Part shown: one piece after another, positions 1 through 8,194 of the stretch
How positions within the stretch are numbered: the first letter of the stretch is position 1
Layout: each line of letters starts with the position of its first letter
Source of the DNA: Chthonomonas calidirosea T49
GTDB lineage: Bacteria > Armatimonadota > Chthonomonadetes > Chthonomonadales > Chthonomonadaceae
Assembly (NCBI RefSeq): GCF_000427095.1
Contig: NC_021487.1
Coordinates: 2,563,325-2,627,324, forward strand
Length of the DNA: 64,000 nt
Direction of reading: 5' to 3'
The notes under the pieces: generated by a model
The model's input: only the letters and a program-made list of their open reading frames with translations
The model's database searches: none
Told to the model about the DNA's origin: nothing
Program-made: the position numbers and the translations under genes

Positions 1-2243
1 CCATCCTTCGGACGAGGCTCGGCGCCGTGGTCGTTTGGCAGGTGGAAGTAGAGGAAACGAGGCATGCGGGCAGGGTCGTCAAAGCCATTGGCCTTCCAAT
101 CCGCCAAAAACTGATCAACACGGTACTGGTCGGGAATGTTGAGGTTAAACTGCGGGTAGGTGCGACACGTGTTGGCAAAGAGGGGAGCGGGCATGGGAAT
201 GTTGACGGTCTCGATGGCCCCTGTGGGCTTTTCCCCAGCGTCTTCCTCGACACCGGCAAACTCAAATCCCTCTCCGTAGTTGCGGAAGGGCACATGATGA
301 CGCGCTAAGTTGTCCCAAATGCTGCCGGCCTCCAAGTAGTCTTCTGGAGCCAACGAGGCGTTGCTTCCAAAAAGAGCACGTCGGCCAACCTCGTCCAGCC
401 CAAACGTGCTGTGCCCCCCATAGGCTTGCACGTAGTTAGTGGCCATCCAGGGGTTAGGATAGACGCCTACGAGCCAGCGATGTCCGTCGGCGGAGACATC
501 GCCGTCCGTGTAAAAGTTATCTGAAAGAGCGAAGCGCCGTGCGAGGGCGAGATGGTTTGGCATGACAATCACGTCAGGATAAGGGCCGTAGCGCGTCGGA
601 GCTCCAAAACGAGCCAGCTCTTGGAGGCCGTTAACGTTGGGAAGCGCCCCGAAAACCTCATCGAAAGTGCGATTCTCTTTTACAATCATCACCACATACT
701 TGATGTGGCTACGTAGCTGCGTAAGCGAGGGGAGAGCGGTGGCTTCCGGTGATGTGTGAGGCAACAGGCCATTGTTCTCGAGAACACGATGGGTATAGGC
801 CGTTAGTTCAGAGTCGGGTGGGAGTGAGATGCGCTCGATGACTCCTTGCAACAGATTGCCCACATAAGTTCCCTCTGGGCCCTCATGAAAGTTAGGACCA
901 GCGTTCGGGCCGGAGCCAAAGCCTTTTGAGCAGGCCACAAAAAGCGTTTTGCCATCTCCAGAGATCTGCAGTTTCGCCGGCCACCAGGCCACGGGGAGAT
1001 GGCCAAGCACCCGCCCTGTGTGGGCATCGAGAATACCCACCGCGTTGATTCCCGTTTCGGCCACGTAGAGCCGATTCTCATCTGGAGAGAGCGCGAGACC
1101 AAAGGGCATTACGCCGCGCCATCGAGCTGTAGCTGGCGTAAGCGTAATAAGCGTAGACCAGAGCCGTTTGCCGTTAGAGACATCGAACGCCTGCACCATA
1201 TCGTTGTTGGCATTAGAGACGAAGATGCGATTTTCGGTGGTCACCACCGCGCTCGGGGCGCTGCCGCCCACAGCAGGGAAGCCTTGTGGGGTCATTTGTC
1301 CGACAAGCCAGCCCGTCTTTATTTTTTGGACCACATGAGCGGTCGGAGGATTAGACACATCGAAACCCCAAACGCTGAAGCTTTCAGGCACATTGGGGTT
1401 GCCAAGCCCCGGTATAAAACGTCCCTCTATCTTGACGCCATCGCGCGCCGCTTTCGAGCCGAAAGCGAAGGGTGGAAAAGGCAGGCCGCGATGTCCATTG
1501 GCGGCTTCGGGGATGGGACTATAGGCAAACATACCTACGTTTACCACCCAGAGACGATCGCCTTTTGGGGTAAGGGCCAATCCAAAAGGATAGCGCCCCG
1601 TGGGCACGGAATGAAGGGCCTTACCGGTCGCTACGTCCATCACCACGAGACGAAAGTTGGCCTGGTCTACCACGTAAAGATAGCGGCCGTTTGGACTCAG
1701 GGCTATGTCACCGGCATAGCTATGCCGCCACTCATGTCCATCTGTGGGGCCGTCAAGATTCCAGCTCGACGCCAGCTGTTGTGTGCGAAGGTTGTATCGG
1801 AGGATGTTTCCCCTATCTCCGCCGGCCGCGTAGAGCCAGTCGCCGTCTGGGCTGAAGGCCAAGCCCATAAAAGCATCTTGGACAGGGACGGTATGATGTA
1901 TCGCAAGGCTCGTTTGAGGCCGTTCAAAGATTTCGAGCGTGAAAGGTCCTGTGCCGCTGCAGGAGGCAACCAGGAGATCTCCATCGGAGCGGAGGCAAAG
2001 CCCGTAGGGGTGTGGAGCAACGAGAGCCGTTTGCCCTATGGGGGTTATGAGGCGGCCGTTAGGCAAGATCGAGGTTCCGTTTGGGTTACGAAGGGCTGGG
2101 CGGTCCCCCGCGGGCGCCCTATAGTCCTCCAGAGCAAAAGTGGCTCTTTGTGCTCTCTGTGATCCGGGCCATGAAAATCCAAAAAAGCAGATCGTCCCAC
2201 CCGCTAACAGTCCTGTTAGCCCTGCAAGCACCCTTTTATTCAT
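1..2243 (-). CDS. YVTN beta-propeller / phosphoesterase (alkaline phosphatase-like) fusion protein, C-terminus beyond window
   Basis: The minus-strand frame opens at an ATG at 2243 and stays open to base 1, so about 747 N-terminal residues are seen and the end is missing. It begins MNKRVLAGLTGLLAGG, a signal peptide or membrane anchor. Residues about 60-450 form WD/YVTN-like propeller repeats (phrases such as LAFSPDGDWLYAAGG, ALSPNGRYLYVVD, LALSPDENRLYVAE). Then VVMIVKENRTFDEVFG marks the start of a PF04185-type phosphoesterase domain, followed by a metal-site-like SDNFYTDGDVSADGH stretch. Proteins of this architecture are annotated as bifunctional YVTN repeat/alkaline phosphatase family proteins; the natural substrate is unknown. 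It lies 39 bases after a small lipoprotein gene and downstream of a prepilin-like gene with a Pho-box-like operator, which would fit a phosphate-scavenging role (inference). Confidence 0.85.
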   Translation of the reverse strand, partial: MNKRVLAGLTGLLAGGTICFFGFSWPGSQRAQRATFALEDYRAPAGDRPALRNPNGTSILPNGRLITPIGQTALVAPHPYGLCLRSDGDLLVASCSGTGPFTLEIFERPQTSLAIHHTVPVQDAFMGLAFSPDGDWLYAAGGDRGNILRYNLRTQQLASSWNLDGPTDGHEWRHSYAGDIALSPNGRYLYVVDQANFRLVVMDVATGKALHSVPTGRYPFGLALTPKGDRLWVVNVGMFAYSPIPEAANGHRGLPFPPFAFGSKAARDGVKIEGRFIPGLGNPNVPESFSVWGFDVSNPPTAHVVQKIKTGWLVGQMTPQGFPAVGGSAPSAVVTTENRIFVSNANNDMVQAFDVSNGKRLWSTLITLTPATARWRGVMPFGLALSPDENRLYVAETGINAVGILDAHTGRVLGHLPVAWWPAKLQISGDGKTLFVACSKGFGSGPNAGPNFHEGPEGTYVGNLLQGVIERISLPPDSELTAYTHRVLENNGLLPHTSPEATALPSLTQLRSHIKYVVMIVKENRTFDEVFGALPNVNGLQELARFGAPTRYGPYPDVIVMPNHLALARRFALSDNFYTDGDVSADGHRWLVGVYPNPWMATNYVQAYGGHSTFGLDEVGRRALFGSNASLAPEDYLEAGSIWDNLARHHVPFRNYGEGFEFAGVEEDAGEKPTGAIETVNIPMPAPLFANTCRTYPQFNLNIPDQYRVDQFLADWKANGFDDPARMPRFLYFHLPNDHGAEPRPKD

Positions 2244-2282
2244 GCTGCAGCTCCTCCTCGGTAAACAGGATGCAGAACTAAA

Positions 2283-2480
2283 CTATTTCGGCCCCTGGCC
2301 TCGTTTCAGTATATCTGTTTTACCAAGGTCTTGATTAGGCAGACGGGCTGGTGGCGCTGTTGTGGCGTTTGGCGATTGCGGTGGCTCATCTCTATGGCAA
2401 CCAGGTAAAGCGTAAGCACCAAACAGCACAGGAAGCAGCAGCAAGAGGGCGCGTTTGAACCGATTGTCTCGGTAGCGCAT
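2283..2480 (-). CDS. Small lipoprotein, function unknown
   Basis: A 65-residue product starting MRYRDNRFKRALLLLLP. A positively charged N-terminus and a hydrophobic stretch are followed by ALPGC, a lipobox, so the mature protein would be an acylated peptide of about 40 residues rich in Pro, Ala and charged residues. I chose the ATG at 2480 because AAGGAGAG lies just upstream; the frame could open further upstream, but that part would run through the terminator hairpin of the preceding gene. It sits between a prepilin-like gene and a secreted phosphoesterase on the same strand. No family recognised. Confidence 0.6.
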   Translation of the reverse strand: MRYRDNRFKRALLLLLPVLFGAYALPGCHRDEPPQSPNATTAPPARLPNQDLGKTDILKRGQGPK

Positions 2481-2500
2481 TTTTCTCTCCTTATGTTTAG

Positions 2501-2539
2501 AAAAAAGGCCGCTATCTCCGCGTAAGCGGAGATAGCGGC
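2501..2539 (-). terminator. Intrinsic terminator after the prepilin-like gene
   Basis: A perfect 13-bp stem (2508-2520 with 2527-2539, arm GCCGCTATCTCCG) has a 6-base loop and is followed on the minus strand by six T residues (2506-2501). It lies between the prepilin stop at 2555 and the lipoprotein start at 2480. It would end or attenuate transcription before the lipoprotein and phosphoesterase genes. Confidence 0.85.
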
Positions 2540-2554
2540 GCAACAGCGTAGGGG

Positions 2555-3376
2555 CTAGGGGGAATGGGAAACGCCATCCCAAGTGGCGCTAAACCAGTAA
2601 CGATTGGGCACGACGGCGGGGGTGGTGACGCCCACATTGTAGGGGTCTACATAGGTGAGGTTGACCTTGAACCACTTCACGTGGCCGTCGGAAAAAGCGA
2701 AGTCGTTCCCGCCTTGATGGCGTGCACCGGTAGGCAGGTCGGAGTTCCAGCCGCTCGACGGGTTGCATCGCGGGTCGAACACCGCCGTATAGAGCGTTTG
2801 GCGGGGCGTGTCGCCGGTATCGCCCAGGAAAATAAATTGCGCTGGGAAGTTTACGGCGGCCAGGGAGCGGCCGGGCAATGTATTGGAACCTGTATCGGGC
2901 AGAACACAGCCGTCGCCTTGAAACCAAAGGCTATGCGGATTATCATGAGGCCCATAGCCGCTGCTCCAGTTGTAGCCGTAGCCCCAAACATGCTGGGTGC
3001 CTGTGCCCGGATTGCAGAAGTCCCCACTGGCCGGCACAAGCCGTTGACGGTCGGGACAGAAGAAGACATCGAAGTTCTTCACGTAGGGCTGAATGATCAC
3101 CACAATGTCGTTGTAGACCCAGGTGTCGGTTCCAAAGGGAATACCGGGCTGAGGCGGATAGCCGTTGCCGGTGACACAGGGGAAGGTCTCGTCGTAGTCT
3201 TGGGTGTACATTAGAACGCCTGTGGCGAGTTGTTTGAGATTAGAGACGCAAGAGGCTTTACGGGCGTCCTCGCGAGCTTGGGCGAAGACGGGAAACAGAA
3301 TAGCTGCAAGTATCGCTATAATAGCGATAACCACAAGCAGCTCAATGAGCGTAAACGCTCGGTTCCTGAAATTCAT
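2555..3376 (-). CDS. Prepilin-type N-terminal cleavage/methylation protein (DUF1559, H-X9-DG type)
   Basis: A 273-residue protein beginning [19 protein letters not shown], the class III prepilin signal: a short basic leader, FTLIEL with Glu at +5, then a hydrophobic helix. The predicted -1 residue is Ala rather than the commoner Gly. The C-terminal part has [18 protein letters not shown], which contains the H-X9-DG signature of DUF1559 proteins. These are type II-secretion or type IV pilin-like proteins that are numerous in Planctomycetes and Armatimonadota; their individual roles are unknown. A strong ribosome site (AAAGGAGAG) precedes the start. Its promoter region carries four TTAA repeats at 11-base spacing, suggesting control by a PhoB/PhoP-type regulator. 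A terminator follows. Confidence 0.88.
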   Translation of the reverse strand: MNFRNRAFTLIELLVVIAIIAILAAILFPVFAQAREDARKASCVSNLKQLATGVLMYTQDYDETFPCVTGNGYPPQPGIPFGTDTWVYNDIVVIIQPYVKNFDVFFCPDRQRLVPASGDFCNPGTGTQHVWGYGYNWSSGYGPHDNPHSLWFQGDGCVLPDTGSNTLPGRSLAAVNFPAQFIFLGDTGDTPRQTLYTAVFDPRCNPSSGWNSDLPTGARHQGGNDFAFSDGHVKWFKVNLTYVDPYNVGVTTPAVVPNRYWFSATWDGVSHSP

Positions 3377-3447
3377 TTTCTTAGCTCTCCTTTCGAGGGG
3401 TTTTGTCTACCTTAATGCGATTCGAGTCCACCTCTCTTCCCCTTATG

Positions 3448-3506
3448 CTTATAGAATACTGGGTGAAAATTAAGGCCATGTTAAGTCAGAATTAAATTTT
3501 GGTTAA
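3448..3506 (-). promoter_or_regulatory. Pho-box-like operator plus promoter
   Basis: On the minus strand TTAA occurs at 3506-3503, 3495-3492, 3484-3481 and 3473-3470, four copies at exactly 11-base intervals, extending to TTAACC, TTAATT, TTAACA and TTAATT. This is the layout of PhoP/PhoB/SphR boxes, tandem direct repeats on one helix face. A -10-like TATAAG lies at 3453-3448, about 9 bases after the last repeat unit, where activated pho promoters place it, and no good -35 is seen. It precedes the prepilin-like gene by about 70 bases. Confidence 0.65.
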
Positions 3507-3756
3507 GGAGCGGCCGTACACTCTCCACTGCTCGTCAGTCTGTTCAGCGAATTTCCGATGTCAACCCCCTGAGATGTAAGGGAGGAGAAGGCAAACGGGC
3601 TCTTCGTCATTTTTTGCTGGGGGACGTCTTTTTGGGGTATGGAGGGGCGCTGCTGTACCACGAAGATCTTTTAGGGGCTTTCTTGCTTATTGTGACCGTA
3701 AGCCTATCCCTTTTGCAGAATGGGTAGGGGAGCATAGTCGGCAAACATGCATGCGA
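3507..3756. other. Intergenic stretch, nothing recognised
   Basis: This lies between the Pho-box-like operator and the 3' end of the NAD kinase gene. I see no credible open frame with a ribosome site and no strong hairpin with a T tract. Together with the operator it makes the whole 3377-3756 gap gene-free. Confidence 0.5.
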
Positions 3757-4659
3757 TTAAGGCTCTGGGTCGAGACCGTCGGGCTCGTCGAGGCGTTCAC
3801 CGTAGAGATAGCGAGCGCGGACTTTTTGATAGAACGTGGCGTGATCGAGCACGATGAGCTTTGTCACAAATTGAGAGCGTCGAACCACCACGCGATCGTT
3901 GTGTTGAATGGGAAACGGGTCTACGCCATCCATCTTGAAGAGTACGTCGCCGCCGGAGTCCTCGATGTGAATTTCGATAACATCGTGACAAGGGATCACC
4001 ATGGGGCGAGCGCTGAGGGTATGGGGACAGATGGGGGTGAGGATGAGGGCGCCCATGGTGGGGGCTACGATGGGGCCGCCGGCGGAGAGCGAGTAGGCTG
4101 TAGAGCCGGTAGAGGTTGCGATGATCAGGCCATCGGCGGGGTAGGTGGCGAAAGGTGCACCGCCAAGCTGAAGGCGCAGATTCAGCAAGCTAGAGGTAGC
4201 GCTTTTCACGACGGCATCGTTAAGCCCGAGGTTGGTATGGACACATGTGCCATTACGCCAGACCTCCGCCTCGATCATCATACGCTCTTCGATGCGCACG
4301 TCACCGGCGAGGGCACGCCGCAGATCCGCATAAAGCGTTGAGGGATGCGACTCGGCGATGAAGCCGAACCGACCCATATAGACCCCCAAAACCGGCACAC
4401 CGTTGGGGGCAGCCATGCGTGCTGCCGAGAGAATGGTGCCGTCGCCTCCAAGAGTCACCACAAAATCCACGGCCTCCCAAACGGAGGCGCAACAGGAGAG
4501 ATCGGGGCGCTCCAAGCGTTTCGCGGTCTGCTCATCAAGCAAAACCTTCACGCCTGCCTCTTGCTGTAGCCAGGCGATAAGCTCCTTGCCCAACTGCCAC
4601 GCCTGGTGATTTGTGCGATGGACGGTGATACCCACCTGTCGCACAGACGTTAGTGCCAC
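3757..4659 (-). CDS. nadK: NAD kinase
   Basis: A 300-residue NAD+ kinase, which phosphorylates NAD+ to NADP+ with ATP or polyphosphate in the cytoplasm. Family signatures in order: VTLGGDGTILSAAR (nucleotide-binding GGDGT, residues about 69-82), GVYMGRFGFIAE, then the glycine-rich DGLIIATSTGSTAYSLSAGG and ICPHTLSARPMV of the C-terminal beta domain. Length is normal for bacterial NadK. It reads away from the LolA-like gene on the same strand with about 105 bases between them. Confidence 0.96.
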   Translation of the reverse strand: MALTSVRQVGITVHRTNHQAWQLGKELIAWLQQEAGVKVLLDEQTAKRLERPDLSCCASVWEAVDFVVTLGGDGTILSAARMAAPNGVPVLGVYMGRFGFIAESHPSTLYADLRRALAGDVRIEERMMIEAEVWRNGTCVHTNLGLNDAVVKSATSSLLNLRLQLGGAPFATYPADGLIIATSTGSTAYSLSAGGPIVAPTMGALILTPICPHTLSARPMVIPCHDVIEIHIEDSGGDVLFKMDGVDPFPIQHNDRVVVRRSQFVTKLIVLDHATFYQKVRARYLYGERLDEPDGLDPEP

Positions 4660-4764
4660 ATGAATACTCCTTTTCGGCTTCGGCGCCGGGTTTCAAGGAC
4701 TTTGTCGCGAGGAGATTGCGTCCACTCCGTTCACCTTATGAATGCATTCTACCTCACGCCCCTT

Positions 4765-5760
4765 TTAAGGGCGAATGATGCGCGCCTTGCGCCCGCGCAG
4801 CATATGGTGCAAATCGGTTTTCTGCATATTGCGTTGCAGATAGTCCAAAAGGTCTTGTGGGCTGTTCAGCGGCTGAAAGAGCAGTGCCCCTCGAGGAGGG
4901 GAAAAGTGGAACGCCTCTTTGGTAGGGGAAGAGCCGAACTTATTGTCGCAAACGAGCGCAAAAGCGGTTGAGGGGCTGTCTCCGGAGGAGACGGGGCGGC
5001 GAATAGCAAGTGCGTCCACGTCATCGCCAACGAGTGAGGGATCGTGAGAAGAGGAGAGCGGCAGCGTTTCAAAAACAATGCGGTAGATGAGATGGTTTTG
5101 GGGAGAGATGTAGAGGCGAATGAGATTTTTTGTGGTGTCTTCCTGCCAAATCTCCACCCCATCGAGAGGAGGCAACCCTTCAAGATGGAGAGGCGGAAGC
5201 AAACGAGCGCCATCAAAACGATCTTGAATGTTAGCGAAGGGGTTCTGACCAAGCAGCATCATCACTTCGGGAGCGCTCATATCCATGCCGGGCAGTTTGG
5301 CAAGACCGGCGAGGTCGGAAGGGGCCGGGTGTTTGGTATAGTAGTTTTTCTCACTGTTGTAGGTCCAAAACGTTGTGCCGTCGCAAACCCAGAGGGCTGT
5401 CTGGACTTTATTGTTGGTATCGGTGGTTTTCAGCTCCATCCGAAACAGGTTAGGTTTTAGCATGCTTAGGGTAAGCGTGCGCGCTACCGACTGGGGTTTT
5501 AAGCCATCCGGAATGTCCGCATGCACAGGCGCTCCAGGCGGGATCATCCAATTGTAGGCGCTAAACACCGTCTCTTCCTGCAGGCTAGAAAGCATTTTGT
5601 AGGTTTGGAGGGTTTCGTCAAGCAGTTGAAGGGCCTTGGGATCGAACGGGGAGGCCTGCTGATGGCCTTTTACCAGGGGAGTGGCGTTGGCAGAACAGAG
5701 GCTATGAAGCAGGAAAGCAAGACCAAAAAGCAGGCCAAGAGAGGGTGGTCGCGCGCACAT
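4765..5760 (-). CDS. Secreted LolA-like protein (DUF2092-like)
   Basis: 331 residues with a signal peptide (hydrophobic LGLLFGLAFLLHSLCSA, cut near Ala-Asn-Ala). The mature part has features of the LolA/DUF2092 fold: an outer helix (ALQLLDETLQTYKMLSSLQ), beta strands with LSMLKPNLFRMEL, then WVCDGTTFWTYNSEKNYYTK, the usual 'model parameter, test print, state shown' strands of LolA-like half-barrels. Such proteins bind lipids or lipoproteins in the periplasm, but the exact cargo cannot be told. It starts 3 bases after the cobalamin adenosyltransferase gene ends, so the two are probably one transcript. The family assignment rests on fold-like phrases, not a diagnostic motif. Confidence 0.6.
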   Translation of the reverse strand: MCARPPSLGLLFGLAFLLHSLCSANATPLVKGHQQASPFDPKALQLLDETLQTYKMLSSLQEETVFSAYNWMIPPGAPVHADIPDGLKPQSVARTLTLSMLKPNLFRMELKTTDTNNKVQTALWVCDGTTFWTYNSEKNYYTKHPAPSDLAGLAKLPGMDMSAPEVMMLLGQNPFANIQDRFDGARLLPPLHLEGLPPLDGVEIWQEDTTKNLIRLYISPQNHLIYRIVFETLPLSSSHDPSLVGDDVDALAIRRPVSSGDSPSTAFALVCDNKFGSSPTKEAFHFSPPRGALLFQPLNSPQDLLDYLQRNMQKTDLHHMLRGRKARIIRP

Positions 5761-5763
5761 AGG

Positions 5764-6351
5764 TCATCTCTCTCGACGAATCCAGGGAATATCTGCGTGT
5801 CCCTCGCGCTGGTTGGCCACGCGTGCCAACACGAAAAGAAGGTCGGACAGCCGATTAAGAAAAGGCAGTACGGTGGGATTCATGCCGTTCTCTTTGTCCT
5901 CACCAACAGCGTGCCATAGGCTTACACACCGTCGTTCCGCCCGTCTACAGACCACGCGCGCCCAATGAAGCGCTGCAGCAGCGAGGGAGCCTCCCGGCAG
6001 AATAAAGGTATTAAGCGGCGGAAGCTGCTCTTCAAAGTGGTCTATAAGGCGTTCTAAGTATTCCACCTCTTGGGGCTTGATGCGCTCGATCTGCACGCGC
6101 CCGCGCGTGGTCGCCTCTGTGCCCGGAGTGGCCAGATCGCCGCCAAGCACGAGCAGCAGCCCCTGCAGTTCTTGCAGGAGAGGAACGATCTCCGAATCGT
6201 TCCACTGGGCGCAGGCAAGGCCGATGGCTGCATTCAACTCGTCTACTGCGCCATAGGCTTCAACGCGCAGGTCATCTTTGTCAACGCGTGTGCCACCAAA
6301 AAGGCCGGTTTGTCCAGAATCGCCGGTACGAGTGTAGATTCGTAAACTCAT
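5764..6351 (-). CDS. Cob(I)yrinic acid a,c-diamide / cobalamin adenosyltransferase, PduO type
   Basis: 195 residues; transfers the adenosyl group of ATP to Co(I) corrinoid to make coenzyme B12. The N-terminal RIYTRTGDSGQTGLFGG is the PduO/MMAB ATP-binding loop, followed by EAYGAVDELNAAIGLA and near the C-terminus ARVVCRRAERR, the conserved Arg-rich helix. Length fits the family. The first gene of a pair with the LolA-like gene. I looked for a cobalamin riboswitch upstream (between 6352 and 6405) and the space is too short and lacks the B12 box, so any regulation is elsewhere. Confidence 0.94.
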   Translation of the reverse strand: MSLRIYTRTGDSGQTGLFGGTRVDKDDLRVEAYGAVDELNAAIGLACAQWNDSEIVPLLQELQGLLLVLGGDLATPGTEATTRGRVQIERIKPQEVEYLERLIDHFEEQLPPLNTFILPGGSLAAAALHWARVVCRRAERRCVSLWHAVGEDKENGMNPTVLPFLNRLSDLLFVLARVANQREGHADIPWIRRER

Positions 6352-6368
6352 GGTCTGTTATGGGAAGA

Positions 6369-6399
6369 AGAGGCCGAGTCTTGTTAACCCTCGGCCTCT
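6369..6399 (-). terminator. Hairpin after the ferredoxin gene
   Basis: A perfect 10-bp stem (AGAGGCCGAG at 6369-6378 with 6390-6399) has an 11-base loop. It lies between the ferredoxin stop (6406) and the adenosyltransferase start (6351). The T tract on the minus-strand side is poor, so termination may be partial. Confidence 0.5.
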
Positions 6400-6405
6400 G
6401 GGGTA

Positions 6406-6669
6406 CTACTTGTTACGATAGAAATCGGCGTTGATCTGGATGTAGTGTTGCCACTCTTTGGGCACGTCGCTATCCGCAAAGATCGCCGTAACTGGGCATT
6501 CCGGCTCGCAAAGGCCGCAGTCTATGCACTCATCCGGATTAATAAACAACATATCGTAAACCTTACCGTCCTCCGTGTAGACTCCCTCGTGAATGCAGTC
6601 CACAGGGCATACGGCCACGCAAGATTTGTCTTTCACTCCGATGCAAGGTTCGGTAATTACATAAGCCAT
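6406..6669 (-). CDS. fdxA: 7Fe ferredoxin ([3Fe-4S][4Fe-4S])
   Basis: An 87-residue electron carrier. Cysteines at 9, 17, 21 and 25 (CIGVKDKSCVAVCPVDC) and at 48, 51, 54 and 58 (CIDCGLCEPEC) follow the Azotobacter ferredoxin I pattern: the C-X7-C-X3-C spacing makes one cluster 3Fe-4S, and the C-X2-C-X2-C-X3-CP motif serves the 4Fe-4S site. Short C-terminal tail ending in DFYRNK, as in the FdxA group. AGAGGAGAAC precedes the start. A minus-strand TATAAT lies at 6734-6729 upstream. Redox partner cannot be inferred from neighbours. Confidence 0.94.
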   Translation of the reverse strand: MAYVITEPCIGVKDKSCVAVCPVDCIHEGVYTEDGKVYDMLFINPDECIDCGLCEPECPVTAIFADSDVPKEWQHYIQINADFYRNK

Positions 6670-7000
6670 CCTGTTGTTCTCCTCTGTTATGAATCTAAGA
6701 GTAGGGGTTGGAAACCCTTTGTGATAAAATTATACCTTTTTGTCCACAATTTTGGTTTCACTAGGAATATAAGAGTATTCTTAACCCGTTCCACCTCAAG
6801 CTTAGCTGGAGGGGCAGATTTCATTAGGGCGAACCGATTTTGCACCTTGTATGATACCCGCTAGCGGCACAAAGCCGTATTTTGCGCGTAGGCCTTTGCT
6901 TGTTAGAAAGGGTGTGCAGGAGAGCTTGGCGACTAAAAAGAAGGAACCAAACAGCTTGTGGCAAAATATAACAAGTAGATAGGTTTGACGGGTTAGGAGA
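6670..7000. promoter_or_regulatory. Divergent intergenic region
   Basis: A 331-base AT-rich gap between the ferredoxin (minus) and the membrane repeat protein (plus). A consensus -10 hexamer TATAAT is seen on the minus strand at 6734-6729, about 60 bases before the ferredoxin start, without a clear -35. No gene or RNA was recognised in the rest. Confidence 0.45.
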
Positions 7001-8194
7001 ATGGCTGCCATACCGCAACTCAGTGCCCATGATGTGGAGCGTCTCATTGCCCTCTGGAACTCGGAAAGAGAGCGGTGGCACGATCGCGTCTTTGCCTGGA
7101 CGACGCTCACGCTCATTACCTCACTCGTGGTGCTCATTGCCGGTTGGGAAGCTTTTGCCCTACTACCCCTTACGCTCTCGTTACTGTTCTACTTCACCGC
7201 ACCTTACATGTTGCCCCCGCGCCTTGAGCGGCTCTTGCGACAGTTGGCTGCCGTAGATAATCCGGAGTGCATTGGCCCTCTGGTAGATGCGCTCGGTCAG
7301 GGCAATCTACGTCTACAGGAGGCAGCCTCTTCTGCTTTAGTACGGCTGCTTCCGCGGCTGAGCGATACGGAGGCGCGCTCGTTAGGGCGTGGACGGTGGA
7401 ACATCCTCTGCACTTGTTTCGGCAACTTGCCGCTTCCCATGCAGCAGGCGCTCTACTTGGCGGTGCTGCGCAAGGTTCCTGCGGATGGCAACCCTGTGCC
7501 GCTAACGGTGGTAGCCCACTTGGTTGCCGCGGAACGCTCGCTCCACCTGCCTCAGGAGAGGCTGATTCAAGAGGAGGCCGAACGCTGTTTGGAACGTCTA
7601 TTAGACGCTTTTGACCCCCTTGCCGGAAAAACCCCTGAGGTGGCCATTACGTTCTGGTCGCGTAAAATTGTGGAGACCTACTACCCCACGAAGGCAGGAG
7701 CAGATGAGAGTCTGGCCATCCTAGCGCGCCCCGTTATTGCGCGGCTCTTGCGCCTGATATCGCCCGAATCGTTTCGCCAACTTCCTAAATCGGTGCGCCT
7801 CGTGCTCTATCAGGGGTTGCTGATAGATGTGTTTTACAGCGAGGTAGGAAGGTTGCACCTTAGCCGTTTAGGGGCGGACTATCCGGTGGCGCTGCTGCAG
7901 ATGGTACGCAAAACAGGCGATGTGGTCGCGTTGCCTTGGGTTCGGAACTTCATCGTAGAAAACATCGAAGCCCCACCCGAAGCTCATGAAGTGGCTAAAG
8001 AGCTTTTGCCTCAGCTTGAGGCGTTAGCAAAACGCAACAAGGAGAACGCCCTGCTGTTGCGTGCCGGGCAGGAGCCGAAGTGCCCTCCTCAGGAGATGCT
8101 TCGTCCCTCTACCGCGCATAAAACATCCGAAGAGAATCTACTACACATACCCGATCCCTCCTCTTCCAAGCCAAACAGCGTTGAAAGGCATTAA
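7001..8194 (+). CDS. Membrane-anchored helical-repeat protein, function unknown
   Basis: 397 residues. Near the N-terminus there are two adjacent hydrophobic segments (residues about 34-70, WTTLTLITSLVVLIAGW and LLPLTLSLLFYFTAPYML), then a long helical region with HEAT/armadillo-like features (IGPLVDALGQGNLRLQEAAS, SALVRLLPRL). The tail (from about residue 355) is polar and Pro/Ser-rich, probably disordered. The start is supported by AGGAG five bases upstream. The stop codon overlaps that of the convergent PHP gene by 4 bases. I do not recognise the family; the shape suggests an inner-membrane scaffold facing the cytoplasm. Confidence 0.6.
   Translation: MAAIPQLSAHDVERLIALWNSERERWHDRVFAWTTLTLITSLVVLIAGWEAFALLPLTLSLLFYFTAPYMLPPRLERLLRQLAAVDNPECIGPLVDALGQGNLRLQEAASSALVRLLPRLSDTEARSLGRGRWNILCTCFGNLPLPMQQALYLAVLRKVPADGNPVPLTVVAHLVAAERSLHLPQERLIQEEAERCLERLLDAFDPLAGKTPEVAITFWSRKIVETYYPTKAGADESLAILARPVIARLLRLISPESFRQLPKSVRLVLYQGLLIDVFYSEVGRLHLSRLGADYPVALLQMVRKTGDVVALPWVRNFIVENIEAPPEAHEVAKELLPQLEALAKRNKENALLLRAGQEPKCPPQEMLRPSTAHKTSEENLLHIPDPSSSKPNSVERH

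Noticed and set aside
999-2162. Long open frame on the plus strand over the YVTN/phosphoesterase gene
   Set aside because: It has no ribosome site and its protein is an Arg-rich, motif-free shadow of the minus-strand gene that carries propeller repeats.
6352-6405. Cobalamin riboswitch before the adenosyltransferase
   Set aside because: The gap is 54 bases and has only the ferredoxin terminator hairpin, no B12 box.
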